Source: Betaproteobacteria bacterium
GTDB taxonomy: Bacteria > Pseudomonadota > Gammaproteobacteria > Burkholderiales > Burkholderiaceae_C
Assembly (NCBI GenBank): GCA_009918225.1
Contig: RGEP01000002.1
Span: 1 to 34,979, forward strand
Direction of reading: 5' to 3'
Length of the DNA: 34,979 nucleotides
The notes beneath the pieces were generated by a model. The model saw only the letters and a program-made list of their open reading frames with translations. It was not told the DNA's origin and did no database searches. This document shows, in pieces, positions 17,201 to 24,311 of the stretch; position 1 is the stretch's first letter, and every line of letters starts with the position of its first letter. Position numbers and translations under genes: made by a program.

Positions 17201-17977
17201 CAAATAGGAACGCATCAGCAACAGCCCGACCGTTCCACGCGTGCCGGTGGTGGCGGTGCTGGGAAGGGCCTCCAAGTCGCGTGTCATGCCGCTGCCACGG
17301 TCCGACCCGGCCAGGCGCGGGTGGTACAGGCCCACGTCGGGATACTCCACGGGCTCGGGTGGTTTGGCCAGGCCCTTGAGGGCTGCGCGCGGCCCGGCGG
17401 CATAGCGGTCCACCAGGAAGTGCACCATGGCCCCGATGTTGGCGTCCGAACCCGACAACCAGTACTGCAAACACAAAAAATAGGCTCGCACATCCTGGGC
17501 CGTGCCGGGGATGAACTTCAGGATCTTGGGCAAGCGGCGCAGCATCTTCATTTGCCGCTCGCCGGCGGTGGCCTTGCTGCCGCCCGCTTCACCGTCCTTG
17601 TGCTTGCCGCGCAGGTTCTTCAGAAAGGCCATCGCGCCGGTCTGGGGCGCTTGCATGTCGAACTTGCCCAAGCGCGTGAGTTTGGTGACCTCGGTGGCCG
17701 ACAAGATGCAGACCATCGCGTCACAGCGCTCACGACGTGCCCTCAGGGCCGGCAGCACAGGGGTGTAGTGGTCCTCCATGAACAGCATGGAGGCGATGAC
17801 GATGTCGGCGTCTTCGATGTCGCTGATGCAGGCCTGAAGGGCCGAAGGGCTGTCGCCCCATTCGGCGGCAGCATGCACCCTGAGGCTGACCCCGGGCAGC
17901 AGACCGGATAAGGATCGGTGTGCCCGTGCCGCTGCCGAGCTCAGGTGGCTGTCCATCGTGACGATGGTCACCTTCAT
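14198..17977 (-). CDS. bchH: Magnesium chelatase subunit H
   Basis: A 1259-residue porphyrin-binding subunit of Mg chelatase, the first committed step of bacteriochlorophyll synthesis; its ATPase partners BchI and BchD are not in the window. Features are VLHFGTHGALEFMPGKQTGM in the middle and NPKWYEGMLKHGYEGVRQIE near the C-terminus, both strongly conserved in the CobN/BchH family. The frame extends 54 codons further upstream, but that part is bchB sequence in another frame; the ATG at 17977 gives the normal start MKVTIVTMDSHL. It starts 19 nt after the bchB stop and overlaps bchL by 4 nt. Confidence 0.96.
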   Translation of the reverse strand: MKVTIVTMDSHLSSAAARAHRSLSGLLPGVSLRVHAAAEWGDSPSALQACISDIEDADIVIASMLFMEDHYTPVLPALRARRERCDAMVCILSATEVTKLTRLGKFDMQAPQTGAMAFLKNLRGKHKDGEAGGSKATAGERQMKMLRRLPKILKFIPGTAQDVRAYFLCLQYWLSGSDANIGAMVHFLVDRYAAGPRAALKGLAKPPEPVEYPDVGLYHPRLAGSDRGSGMTRDLEALPSTATTGTRGTVGLLLMRSYLLAGNTAHYDGVITALEARGLRVIPAFAAGLDARPAIEAYHMKDGRSTVDALLSLTGFSLVGGPAYNDTKAAEDVLARLDVPYFASYPVEFQTLDQWGASDRGLLPVEATMMVAIPELDGSSGAMVFGGRGSAGKVACTGCSHRCTFDNSPDSHDMHSCIERADMLAARMGRLVDLRRTRRADKRVALVVFNFPPNAGNTGTAAFLSVFESLHNTMTMLKQQGYTVEVPETVDQLRRELIEGNAAAHGAMANVHTLISADEHVRREPHLAEIEAQWGPAPGRQQSDGRHIWVLGKQFGQVFVGIQPAFGYEGDPMRLLFEKGFAPTHAFSAFYRWLKEDFNAHAVLHFGTHGALEFMPGKQTGMTGRCWPDRLIGDLPNLYLYASNNPSEGTIAKRRAAATLISYLTPPVAQAELYKGLADLKATLERYRGLEPEALSGEEGQDLLGLIQQQAVELQLVESDEAWHRLQGDAVAGLADKLLELEYTLIPHGLHVVGQPPTPTERVDMLMALAESSHDAHPPREWVQALVSGTPAHEVHRRLGLPVDPEGQALLQRLADADRLLAHDFELQGIFKGLEGRFIRPAPGGDLMRSPEILPTGRNLHGFDPFRIPSAYAVRDGARQAQRLLARHLSDGNPLPESVALVLWGTDNLKSEGGPIAQALALMGTKPRFDSYGRLAGAELIDLQTLGRPRIDVVITISGIFRDLLPLQIKLLAEAAYLAAAADEPLELNAVRRHALAYQAQHRCDLETASLRVFGNADGAYGANVGSLVDNAKWDDGDELAETYSRRKGFAYGRSGKPMQQAELLKSVLADVSMAYQNLESVELGVTTIDTYFDTLGGVSKAIQRAKGGDAPVAPVYIGDQTRDTHGGGTVRTLSEQVALETRTRMLNPKWYEGMLKHGYEGVRQIEVHVTNTLGWSATTGQVQPWVYQQLSETFMLDPAMRDRLARLNPTASARVANRLLEAYERNYWQPDEATLNALRRAGEELEDRLEGVYEGAGT

Positions 17978-17996
17978 CGCGGCAGCGCTGCGCGCC

Positions 17997-19601
17997 TCAA
18001 CGGCTGAAATGGGCCTTGGCGTCATAAAGGGTTTCAACCGTGATGAGGGCGATCCCATGGTCCAGGGCATAGCGTTCGGTGTTGCGCTTGGCCTTGCCCC
18101 GCACGAAGAAGGGGATCTTTTTGAGCTCGAGCTCGCCATCGGGGGTCCAGCTCATGCTCGCGGGAGCCGTTGCAGTTGGCGTGGCTGCTGCGGACACCGT
18201 TGAGGTCTCCTCGGCCGGCTGGATGGGCTCGGCCATGGGCTGGCGCATCACACTGCCCAGGTGGGAGGGGGCAGCCTCTTGGTGAAACTCGAAGTCATCC
18301 TTGAACATGTGCAGGAGGTGTTCCTCCAGGCCCATCATCAGCGGGTGCACCCAGGTGTCGAAAAGAACATTGGCGCCTTCGAAACCCATCTGGGGCGCAT
18401 ACCGTGCAGGGAAGTCCTGCACATGGACCGGCGCCGAAATCACCGCACACGGGATGCCCAGGCGCTTGGCGATGTGGCGTTCCATCTGGGTGCCCAAGAC
18501 CAGCTCGGGCTGCAGCGCCGCCACGGTCTCTTCCACTTCGAGATAGTCGTCGGTGATCAAAGCCTCCAGCCCCAATTCGGTGGCGGCTTCGCGGACGTCG
18601 CGGGCCTGTTCTCGGCTGTAGGTGCCCAAGCCCACCACCTGGAAACCCATCTCGTGCGCGGCTACACGGGCAGCGGCCACGGCGTGGGTGGCGTCGCCAA
18701 AGATGAACACCCGCTTGCCGGTGAGGTAGGTCGAGTCGACGGATTTCGAATACCAAGGCGCCCGCAGCGCATCCTCGTTGACCTGCTTGACCTGACCACC
18801 CAGGGACTGCACCAAGGCGGCCACCTCCGCGATGAAGGCGCGTGTGCCCCGCACGCCGATGGGCGTGGTGCGCACTGCAGCCTGCTTGAACTGGCGCTGC
18901 AACCACTGTGCGGCTGTGGCGCCGGTCTCGGCATACAGCACCACGTTGAAGTCGGCTTCGGGCAGGCGCATCAAGTCCGCGGTTGAGGCCCCCATTGGGG
19001 CCACCACCGAGACCTCAACGCCCATCTGGGCCAGCAGCCGCGTGACCTCGGTGATGTCGTCTCGGTGGCGAAAGCCCAGAGCCGTAGGCCCCAGCAGGTT
19101 GCAGCGCGCCGGACGTCCCTCGAGTGGGGCGCGTTCACCCGCACCGGGCTGGCGTGAAGCGGGTCCCAGGAGGGTGCGCACCAGGTGGTAGAAGGTCTCG
19201 GCTGCGCCCCAGTTTTCCTTGCGCTGGTAGGACGGGAGTTCCAGCGGCACCACGGGGATGGGCAGGTTCAAGGCCTGCGCCAAGCCACCCGGATCATCTT
19301 GAATGAGTTCGGCCGTGCAAGAGGCGCCCACCAAGAGCGCGCCGGGCTGAAAGCGCGCATGGGCTTCGCGAACGGCCGACTTGAACAGCTCTGCCGTGTC
19401 GCCGCCGAGGTCGCGCGCCTGAAAGGTCGTGTAGGTGACCGGCGGGCGGCGACCGCGCCGCTCGATCATGGTGAACAGCAGGTCGGCATAGGTGTCGCCC
19501 TGAGGAGCGTGCAGCACATAGTGCACGTCCTGCAGGGCCGTGGCCACGCGCATGGCCCCCACATGGGGCGGTCCTTCGTAGGTCCAGAGCGTCAACTGCA
19601 T
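17997..19601 (-). CDS. bchB: Dark-operative protochlorophyllide reductase subunit B
   Basis: A 534-residue subunit of the catalytic NB heterotetramer that reduces ring D of protochlorophyllide without light. Asp36 (QGDTYAD) is the expected unusual Asp ligand of the NB cluster, and GASCTAELIQDDPGGLAQAL is a conserved segment. The C-terminal domain (WTPDGELELKKIPFFVRGKA) is present after a variable Ala/Thr-rich linker. It lies 21 nt after bchN. Confidence 0.97.
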   Translation of the reverse strand: MQLTLWTYEGPPHVGAMRVATALQDVHYVLHAPQGDTYADLLFTMIERRGRRPPVTYTTFQARDLGGDTAELFKSAVREAHARFQPGALLVGASCTAELIQDDPGGLAQALNLPIPVVPLELPSYQRKENWGAAETFYHLVRTLLGPASRQPGAGERAPLEGRPARCNLLGPTALGFRHRDDITEVTRLLAQMGVEVSVVAPMGASTADLMRLPEADFNVVLYAETGATAAQWLQRQFKQAAVRTTPIGVRGTRAFIAEVAALVQSLGGQVKQVNEDALRAPWYSKSVDSTYLTGKRVFIFGDATHAVAAARVAAHEMGFQVVGLGTYSREQARDVREAATELGLEALITDDYLEVEETVAALQPELVLGTQMERHIAKRLGIPCAVISAPVHVQDFPARYAPQMGFEGANVLFDTWVHPLMMGLEEHLLHMFKDDFEFHQEAAPSHLGSVMRQPMAEPIQPAEETSTVSAAATPTATAPASMSWTPDGELELKKIPFFVRGKAKRNTERYALDHGIALITVETLYDAKAHFSR

Positions 19602-19622
19602 AGGGGTCCGTTCCGGGCGCTG

Positions 19623-20942
19623 TCAGGCCGCCAGCCGTTGTCGGCGGTCCAGGGGGCGTGCAAAGAGCTGCGCCAGGTCGGCCGCCTGGTCGTAGCCGTG
19701 CACGGGCGAAAACACGAGTTCGATGGCCCACTTGGTGGTCATGCCTTCCATCTCGAGCGGATTGGCCAAGCCCAGGCCGCACACCACGATGTCGGGTCGC
19801 GCCGAGCGGCAGCGGTCGAGTTGGCGCTCCACGTCTTGGCCTTCCGACAACTGCACGCCGGCAGGAAGCAGTGCGAGCTCTTCGTCCATGTGTTGACGGT
19901 GCAGGTACGGGGTGCCCACCTCTATGAGATCCATACCCATTTCCCGGTTCAGGAACCGAGCCAAGGGCACTTCAAGCTGTGAATCGGGGAAGAAGAAGAC
20001 CGAACGCCCCTGCAGGACCGGCTTGACCTTGGCCAAGGCCGATTGCGCCCGCTGGCGCGCTGCGGCGGTGGCCTGCTCGACGGTGGCCTCATCGACCCCC
20101 ATGGCCTTGGCACCAGCCAGCAGCCAGGCGGTGGTGCCTTCCACGCCGAAGGGAAAGGGCGCTGCGATGCGTTGCGCCCCGCGGTCTTCCAGGGCGCGGG
20201 CGGTGTCGGCCAAGAAGGGCTGCGCCATCAGAAAGCGCGTTTGTGGGCCGATGGCCGGCAGTTCGGTGGAGCGCCGCGGCGGCATGAATTGCACCCGGGG
20301 CAGGCCCATGGCCGCAAACAGGCGCGCGAATTGGTCTTCCACCACATCGGGCAAGGCCCCCACGACCAAGAGCGAAGCACCGTCTTCCAAGCCGGTGGCC
20401 GCCGCGGGCAAGCAGGGAACCAGTGAAGCCAAGCAGGCGTCTTCACCTTGGGTGAAGGTGGTCTCAATCCCGCTGCCCGAGTAGTTCAGAATGCGCACCG
20501 CAGGCGTGAATTGGCGCGACAAGCGCTGCGCGGCGCGCGAAAGGTCCAGCTTGATCACCTCGCTGGGACAGGAGCCCACAAGGAACAGCGTCTTGATGTC
20601 GGGCCGTCGCTCGAGCAAGCGGGTCACGACGCGGTCGAGTTCTTCATTGGCATCGGCCAGGCCAGCCAGGTCGCGGTCGTCGATGATGGCCGTGGCAAAG
20701 CGCGGCTCTGCGAAGATCATCACCCCTGCGGCCGACTGCACCAGGTGGGCGCAGGTGCGCGAGCCCACCACCAAGAAGAAGGCGTCTTGGATCTTGCGGT
20801 GCAGCCAGATGATGCCGGTCAGGCCACAAAACACCTCGCGTTGCCCGCGCTCTCGCAACACCGGGCGCGTGGACGGGTTCGGGGTGCTGCAGGCCGATGG
20901 GGCAGCCGAAGGCGCCGATTGAATGGGAATCACCGGGCTCAT
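19623..20942 (-). CDS. bchN: Dark-operative protochlorophyllide reductase subunit N
   Basis: A 439-residue partner of BchB. The three expected cluster cysteines are visible at Cys39 (REVFCGLTG), Cys64 (GSRTCAHL) and Cys125 (VGSCPSEVI); the fourth ligand is Asp36 of BchB. RILNYSGSGIETTFTQGEDA and VFSPVHGYDQAADLAQLFAR are typical. The first 25 residues are variable. The start overlaps the bchF stop by 4 nt (ATGA). Confidence 0.97.
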   Translation of the reverse strand: MSPVIPIQSAPSAAPSACSTPNPSTRPVLRERGQREVFCGLTGIIWLHRKIQDAFFLVVGSRTCAHLVQSAAGVMIFAEPRFATAIIDDRDLAGLADANEELDRVVTRLLERRPDIKTLFLVGSCPSEVIKLDLSRAAQRLSRQFTPAVRILNYSGSGIETTFTQGEDACLASLVPCLPAAATGLEDGASLLVVGALPDVVEDQFARLFAAMGLPRVQFMPPRRSTELPAIGPQTRFLMAQPFLADTARALEDRGAQRIAAPFPFGVEGTTAWLLAGAKAMGVDEATVEQATAAARQRAQSALAKVKPVLQGRSVFFFPDSQLEVPLARFLNREMGMDLIEVGTPYLHRQHMDEELALLPAGVQLSEGQDVERQLDRCRSARPDIVVCGLGLANPLEMEGMTTKWAIELVFSPVHGYDQAADLAQLFARPLDRRQRLAA

Positions 20943-21481
20943 GCAGCACCCACCGCGCTGGCGGCGGCCTCTTGTTCAGCTTGCAGGCGGGCGGCTCGCA
21001 GCTTCCACAGGAACTGCCCGGCGTTGATCACATAGGCCGCATAGGCCGCCAGGGCCAGGCCCATGAGCTGCTGCGGACCCAACAGGTCGTTGAAGGCGGC
21101 GGCCAGGTAAGCGGTGTGCAGGGCCAGGACCAGCATGCTGAACACGTCTTCCCAGTAGAAGGCGGGCGCGAAGAGGTACACGCCGAATACCACCTTCTCC
21201 CAGATGCAGCCGGTCACCATGATCAGGTACAGGACCAGGGTTTTCAGGACCACAGAGGCCGAGGCCCAGGCCAGCCCCTCTCCGGTGGCCAGGTAGCGCA
21301 GCACCAGGGCCAGCGACGCCAGGAACACCAGAAACTGGATTGGTGCCAGGATCCCTTGGACCAGGGTCCAGCGGCTCTCATCGCGCCGCCTTTTCTGTTC
21401 GGGCGTGTACAGGGGCGGCCGCCCAGGGCTGGGCGAGCCGGCGCCGCTGGGGGCCGTACACGGGGGTGAAACTGCGGTCAT
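20939..21481 (-). CDS. bchF: 3-vinyl bacteriochlorophyllide hydratase
   Basis: A 180-residue membrane enzyme that hydrates the 3-vinyl group on the way to bacteriochlorophyll a. LYTPEQKRRRDESRWTLVQG marks the conserved start, followed by several hydrophobic helices and the stretch GCIWEKVVFGVYLFAPAFYW. It is the first gene of the minus-strand unit. The ATG has no visible ribosome binding site and lies only 6 nt after a likely -10 element, so the mRNA may be leaderless. No other start codon exists before the conserved region; the extra 24 or so N-terminal residues are Pro/Gly/Ser-rich. Confidence 0.93.
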   Translation of the reverse strand: MTAVSPPCTAPSGAGSPSPGRPPLYTPEQKRRRDESRWTLVQGILAPIQFLVFLASLALVLRYLATGEGLAWASASVVLKTLVLYLIMVTGCIWEKVVFGVYLFAPAFYWEDVFSMLVLALHTAYLAAAFNDLLGPQQLMGLALAAYAAYVINAGQFLWKLRAARLQAEQEAAASAVGAA

Positions 21482-21487
21482 GGCTGC

Positions 21488-21516
21488 AATCTAGTCGGGT
21501 GGGCCTTAACTGTCAA
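21488..21516 (-). promoter_or_regulatory. Promoter of the bchF operon
   Basis: Read on the minus strand, TTGACA (21516-21511, a perfect -35) is followed by a 17-nt spacer and TAGATT (21493-21488, four of six matches to the -10 consensus). The bchF ATG begins 6 nt later. The -35 lies inside the palindrome at 21511-21528, so a repressor bound there would block RNA polymerase. Confidence 0.65.
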
Positions 21517-21528
21517 TCATAGTTGACG
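21511..21528. promoter_or_regulatory. Putative PpsR/CrtJ operator at bchF
   Basis: The box fits TGT-N12-ACA with one mismatch (last base G). Its core is a perfect inverted repeat, GTCAA-N6-TTGAC (21512-21516 and 21523-21527), with the same arms and spacing as the box at 24263-24280 before bchG. It overlaps the bchF -35. PpsR, encoded 1.2 kb away, is the expected ligand. Confidence 0.65.
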
Positions 21529-21608
21529 ACAACTGGACATGACACGCGAACTGTGGCCTACTGGACCTGCCGTCTCGAATTTCGGTGCTGCTGCGCTGTA
21601 AATCGCGC

Positions 21609-21637
21609 TTGAAAGTCCGACGGGAAGCAGCGATAGT
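21609..21637 (+). promoter_or_regulatory. Possible promoter for aerR-ppsR
   Basis: TTGAAA (21609-21614), a 17-nt spacer and GATAGT (21632-21637) resemble a sigma-70 promoter facing aerR. A loose TGT-N12-AAA half-match (21597-21614) overlaps the -35, weakly suggesting autoregulation. The rest of the 21482-21775 region shows no gene. Confidence 0.3.
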
Positions 21638-21775
21638 CGGGGACACGGTTGGTCCACGTTTCCGAGCTGTTTCTGGTGAAGCGTGGCGTTGAATGCCTTC
21701 GAGCCGAGCCCGCAGCAGCGTTGTCTGCCGCGCCGATCACTCGTCAGCCAGCGCCCACATGCAGGAGACGCAGGA

Positions 21776-22690
21776 TTGGATCGATCGATCAACACCGCTG
21801 AAGAAGGCCCTTTTGAATCCAGCCGACGCCCCGAGGGTGCCCGTCAATCTGAGCTGCGCGACCCTGATGGATCGCGCCGTTCGGCCGACGCGAGCGTTCG
21901 CGTGGTGCTCAAATCCCTGCTGGAGCACGACCTGATCGACCGGCTGATGACGGCCCACCGCTCACCCCTGCCCCCCACGCCCGGTTCCGCCGGGGCGGCT
22001 GCCGCATCCATGCGAGGGGCCGTGGAGCCGTCGCAGGTCCAGGCCCTCGTGGACATCAGCCTGAACGGTGAGGCCGAAGCCGCCCGTGAATTCGTGTTCC
22101 GCCTGCGCGACAAAGGGGTCCCCATTGAGTCGCTGTACCTGGACCTGATCACGCCGGCGGCTCGCCGCATCGGGGCCATGTGGGAGGCCGACACCTGTGA
22201 CTTTGTCTTGGTGACCTTGGCGCTCCTGCGGATTCAGCAGGTGACGTATGACCTCAGCCCCGACTTCATTTCGGACGGGGCCGAGCCCAGCAGCCGCAGG
22301 GCCCTGATCGTGCCTGCACCGGGGTCCCATCACACGCTGGGCGCGGCCATGGTGGCGGATTTCTTCCGGCGTGACGGCTGGGATGTGCTGAGCTCCCATG
22401 AACTCAGCCGTGCTGATGTGTTGCGCGTGTTGCGCCAAGATTGGTATGACCTGGTGGCGGTGTCGATTTCCGCTCCGAACCAGATCTTGTCGACCAGCGC
22501 TTTGATTTCGGATATCCGCAAGCTCTCGAGCAACCGGGGTATCCTCGTGATGGTGGGAGGCCCCCTGGCACAGTCGGTGCCGGATCTGGCCACCCGGGTG
22601 GGAGCGGACATGGTGACGCTCGACGCGAAGCAAGCAGTTGATGTAGCCGGACGGGCTGTGCCTGTCCGTAGGACGTCTGTGGCGAACTGA
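21776..22690 (+). CDS. aerR: B12-binding antirepressor of photosynthesis genes (AerR/PpaA family)
   Basis: A protein of about 304 residues with a helical domain (LLEHDLIDRLMTAHR; then GAMWEADTCDFVLVTLALLR) and a Rossmann-like cobalamin-binding domain containing SHHTLGAAMVADFFRRDGWD, where the second His fits the HxxG cobalamin-binding motif. AerR/PpaA proteins bind cobalamin and modulate PpsR/CrtJ. Immediate linkage to ppsR, 59 nt downstream, supports this. The start is uncertain: TTG at 21776 has AGGAG 8 nt upstream, while a GTG at 21683 would add 31 residues with no good site. The symbol ppaA would be equally valid. Confidence 0.85.
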   Translation: MDRSINTAEEGPFESSRRPEGARQSELRDPDGSRRSADASVRVVLKSLLEHDLIDRLMTAHRSPLPPTPGSAGAAAASMRGAVEPSQVQALVDISLNGEAEAAREFVFRLRDKGVPIESLYLDLITPAARRIGAMWEADTCDFVLVTLALLRIQQVTYDLSPDFISDGAEPSSRRALIVPAPGSHHTLGAAMVADFFRRDGWDVLSSHELSRADVLRVLRQDWYDLVAVSISAPNQILSTSALISDIRKLSSNRGILVMVGGPLAQSVPDLATRVGADMVTLDAKQAVDVAGRAVPVRRTSVAN

Positions 22691-22749
22691 GCGACACCCC
22701 CTTTTGCACTTCCAGCAGTATCGGCTTTGCAACAGAACTGACGCTCAAG

Positions 22750-24222
22750 ATGAACGATCGAGTCAACCCTCTGCTCGTACCGGCTTACGGAGATCTTCTG
22801 TTGAACCAGCAGGAAGTGCCCCTCAACGCGCTGGCCGGCCTTGATGCCCAGGCCACTGCAGCGCTGTTGGCGGCGGCGGCCGATATCGCGCTGGTCATCG
22901 ACCGACAGGGCCTGATCTCCAGCGTGGCCGTGGGCAACCCGGAGCTGGGTTTGATCGGCCACCAGCGTTGGCAGGGCAAGGCCTGGGTGGACATCGTCAC
23001 CGCTGAAAGCCGAAGCAAGGTCACGGCCTTGCTGGAAGACGCTTCGCACCACCGCACGCGCCGGTGGCGCCACATCAACTTCCCGGCCTCGCAGGGCAGC
23101 GACGTCCCGATGTTGTACTCGGCGGTGCAGTTGGGTGAGATGGGGCAGGTGGTGGCCTTTGGCCGAGACATGCGCCAACTGGCTTCGCTGCAGCAGCGCC
23201 TGGTGGGCGCGCAGCTGTCCCTGGAGCGTGACTACCTCAGGCTGCGCCACCTGGAAACCCGCTATCGGCTCTTGTTCGACTCGGTGGCTGAAGGGGTGTT
23301 CGTCGTGGGCACGGCCAGCCAGAAGGTGACCGAGGCCAACGCGGCCGCGCGGCTGCTGTGTGGCTTGGATGCCCATGAAAGCCTAGAGGGCCGTTTGATG
23401 TCCGAGCTGGTGGACCCGTCGCAAGCCCTGGCATTGGCCGACTATTTGGGCGGCGTGCGGTCCACGGGCCGCGGAGACGGCATTACCCTGACCTTGGCTG
23501 GCACCGGGATTCAAGTCCTGCTGCGGGCCACCCTGATTCGCCATGAGGGCGGTTCTTCGTACCTGATTCAAGGCTGCCCCGTAGAAGGTGCGTCTCTGGC
23601 GTTGCCCGTGGATGATGAAGCCCGTGCCCGCTTGGCACAGGTGGTGGAGGCCATCCCCGATGCATTTGTCGTCACAGACGTTTCGGGCAAGGTCTTGTCG
23701 GCCAACCATGCTTTCCTGGAACTGACCCAGGAGGCTTCGGTCGAGCAGGTGCACAACGAACCCTTGGAGCGCTGGCTGGGCCGCACGGTCGTGGACCAGA
23801 GCGTGCTGCTGTCCCATCTGCGCCAAAGTGGCAGCATCCGGCTGTTCTCCACCACGCTGCGCGGCCGCCTGGGCCTGTCCGCCCAGGTTGAGATTTCAGC
23901 GGCCTCGGTGCCGGGCACCGAACCACCCGCCCTGGGCTTTGCGATCCGGGACGTGGGCCGCCGCATCAGCGCAGAGCAGACCGGCGCGCCGGCTCTGCCG
24001 CGCTCGGTCGAGCAGATGGCCGAACTGGTTGGCCGTGTGCCACTCAAGGAAATCGTGGGCGAGACCACCGACCTGATCGAGCAGTGCTGCATCGAGGCGG
24101 CTTTGGAGCTGACCCGTGGCAACCGGGCCTCAGCGGCCGAAATGCTGGGCCTGTCCCGGCAGTCGCTCTACGTAAAGCTGCGCCGCTTTGGCCTGGTGGG
24201 CGAGCAAGACAGCGAAAACTAA
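22750..24222 (+). CDS. ppsR: PAS-domain redox repressor PpsR/CrtJ
   Basis: A 490-residue transcription factor. An N-terminal PAS-like domain (about 35-130) is followed by a Gln/Leu-rich helical linker (LASLQQRLVGAQLSLERDYL), PAS1 (about 170-275), PAS2 (about 295-405) and a Fis-type helix-turn-helix at 442-482 (NRASAAEMLGLSRQSLYVKL). Cysteines at 204, 276 and an adjacent pair at 446-447 are present; Cys276 (LIQGCPVE) and one of the pair match the two redox-sensitive positions known for PpsR/CrtJ. It binds TGT-N12-ACA palindromes to repress bch, crt and light-harvesting genes under oxygen; two such boxes lie just after its stop and another before bchF. Confidence 0.94.
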   Translation: MNDRVNPLLVPAYGDLLLNQQEVPLNALAGLDAQATAALLAAAADIALVIDRQGLISSVAVGNPELGLIGHQRWQGKAWVDIVTAESRSKVTALLEDASHHRTRRWRHINFPASQGSDVPMLYSAVQLGEMGQVVAFGRDMRQLASLQQRLVGAQLSLERDYLRLRHLETRYRLLFDSVAEGVFVVGTASQKVTEANAAARLLCGLDAHESLEGRLMSELVDPSQALALADYLGGVRSTGRGDGITLTLAGTGIQVLLRATLIRHEGGSSYLIQGCPVEGASLALPVDDEARARLAQVVEAIPDAFVVTDVSGKVLSANHAFLELTQEASVEQVHNEPLERWLGRTVVDQSVLLSHLRQSGSIRLFSTTLRGRLGLSAQVEISAASVPGTEPPALGFAIRDVGRRISAEQTGAPALPRSVEQMAELVGRVPLKEIVGETTDLIEQCCIEAALELTRGNRASAAEMLGLSRQSLYVKLRRFGLVGEQDSEN

Positions 24223-24236
24223 AGCCCGCTGTGCGG

Positions 24237-24254
24237 TGTATCGTTAAACGTACA
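24237..24254. promoter_or_regulatory. PpsR/CrtJ operator 1 before bchG
   Basis: An exact TGT-N12-ACA box. It is embedded in a longer inverted repeat, GGTGTA (24235-24240) and TACACC (24251-24256). It is 8 bp upstream of the second box, the spacing known for cooperative CrtJ/PpsR binding. Confidence 0.75.
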
Positions 24255-24262
24255 CCAACCAT

Positions 24263-24280
24263 CGTCAATCTGAATTGACA
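24263..24280. promoter_or_regulatory. PpsR/CrtJ operator 2 before bchG
   Basis: CGT-N12-ACA, one mismatch from the consensus, with a perfect inverted repeat GTCAA-N6-TTGAC (24264-24268 and 24275-24279). Its right half is the -35 TTGACA of the bchG promoter. Confidence 0.7.
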
Positions 24281-24303
24281 TCCCGATCCCCCACGCGTAA
24301 GGT
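24275..24303 (+). promoter_or_regulatory. Promoter of bchG
   Basis: A perfect -35 TTGACA (24275-24280) is followed by a 17-nt spacer and a poor -10, TAAGGT (24298-24303, three of six matches). The ATG follows 8 nt later. The architecture mirrors the bchF promoter. The weak -10 leaves the exact start of transcription uncertain. Confidence 0.5.
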
Positions 24304-24308
24304 GGGGG
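24288..24308 (+). promoter_or_regulatory. GC-rich inverted repeat at the bchG start
   Basis: CCCCCAC (24288-24294) pairs perfectly with GTGGGGG (24302-24308) around a 7-nt loop. The right arm and loop contain AAGG, the only ribosome-binding-like sequence before the bchG ATG. If transcribed, the hairpin would hide that site; if transcription starts near 24310, it would act only at the DNA level or not at all. Confidence 0.4.
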
Positions 24309-24311
24309 TCC

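Noticed and set aside
17978..18139. Upstream extension of the bchH frame by 54 codons
   Set aside because: It lies inside the conserved end of bchB; MKVTIVTMDSHL at 17977 is the normal BchH start.
21537..21554. ACA-N12-TGT exactly 8 bp from the bchF PpsR box
   Set aside because: The half-sites are everted relative to the TGT-N12-ACA consensus and show no palindromic core, so a second PpsR site is not supported.
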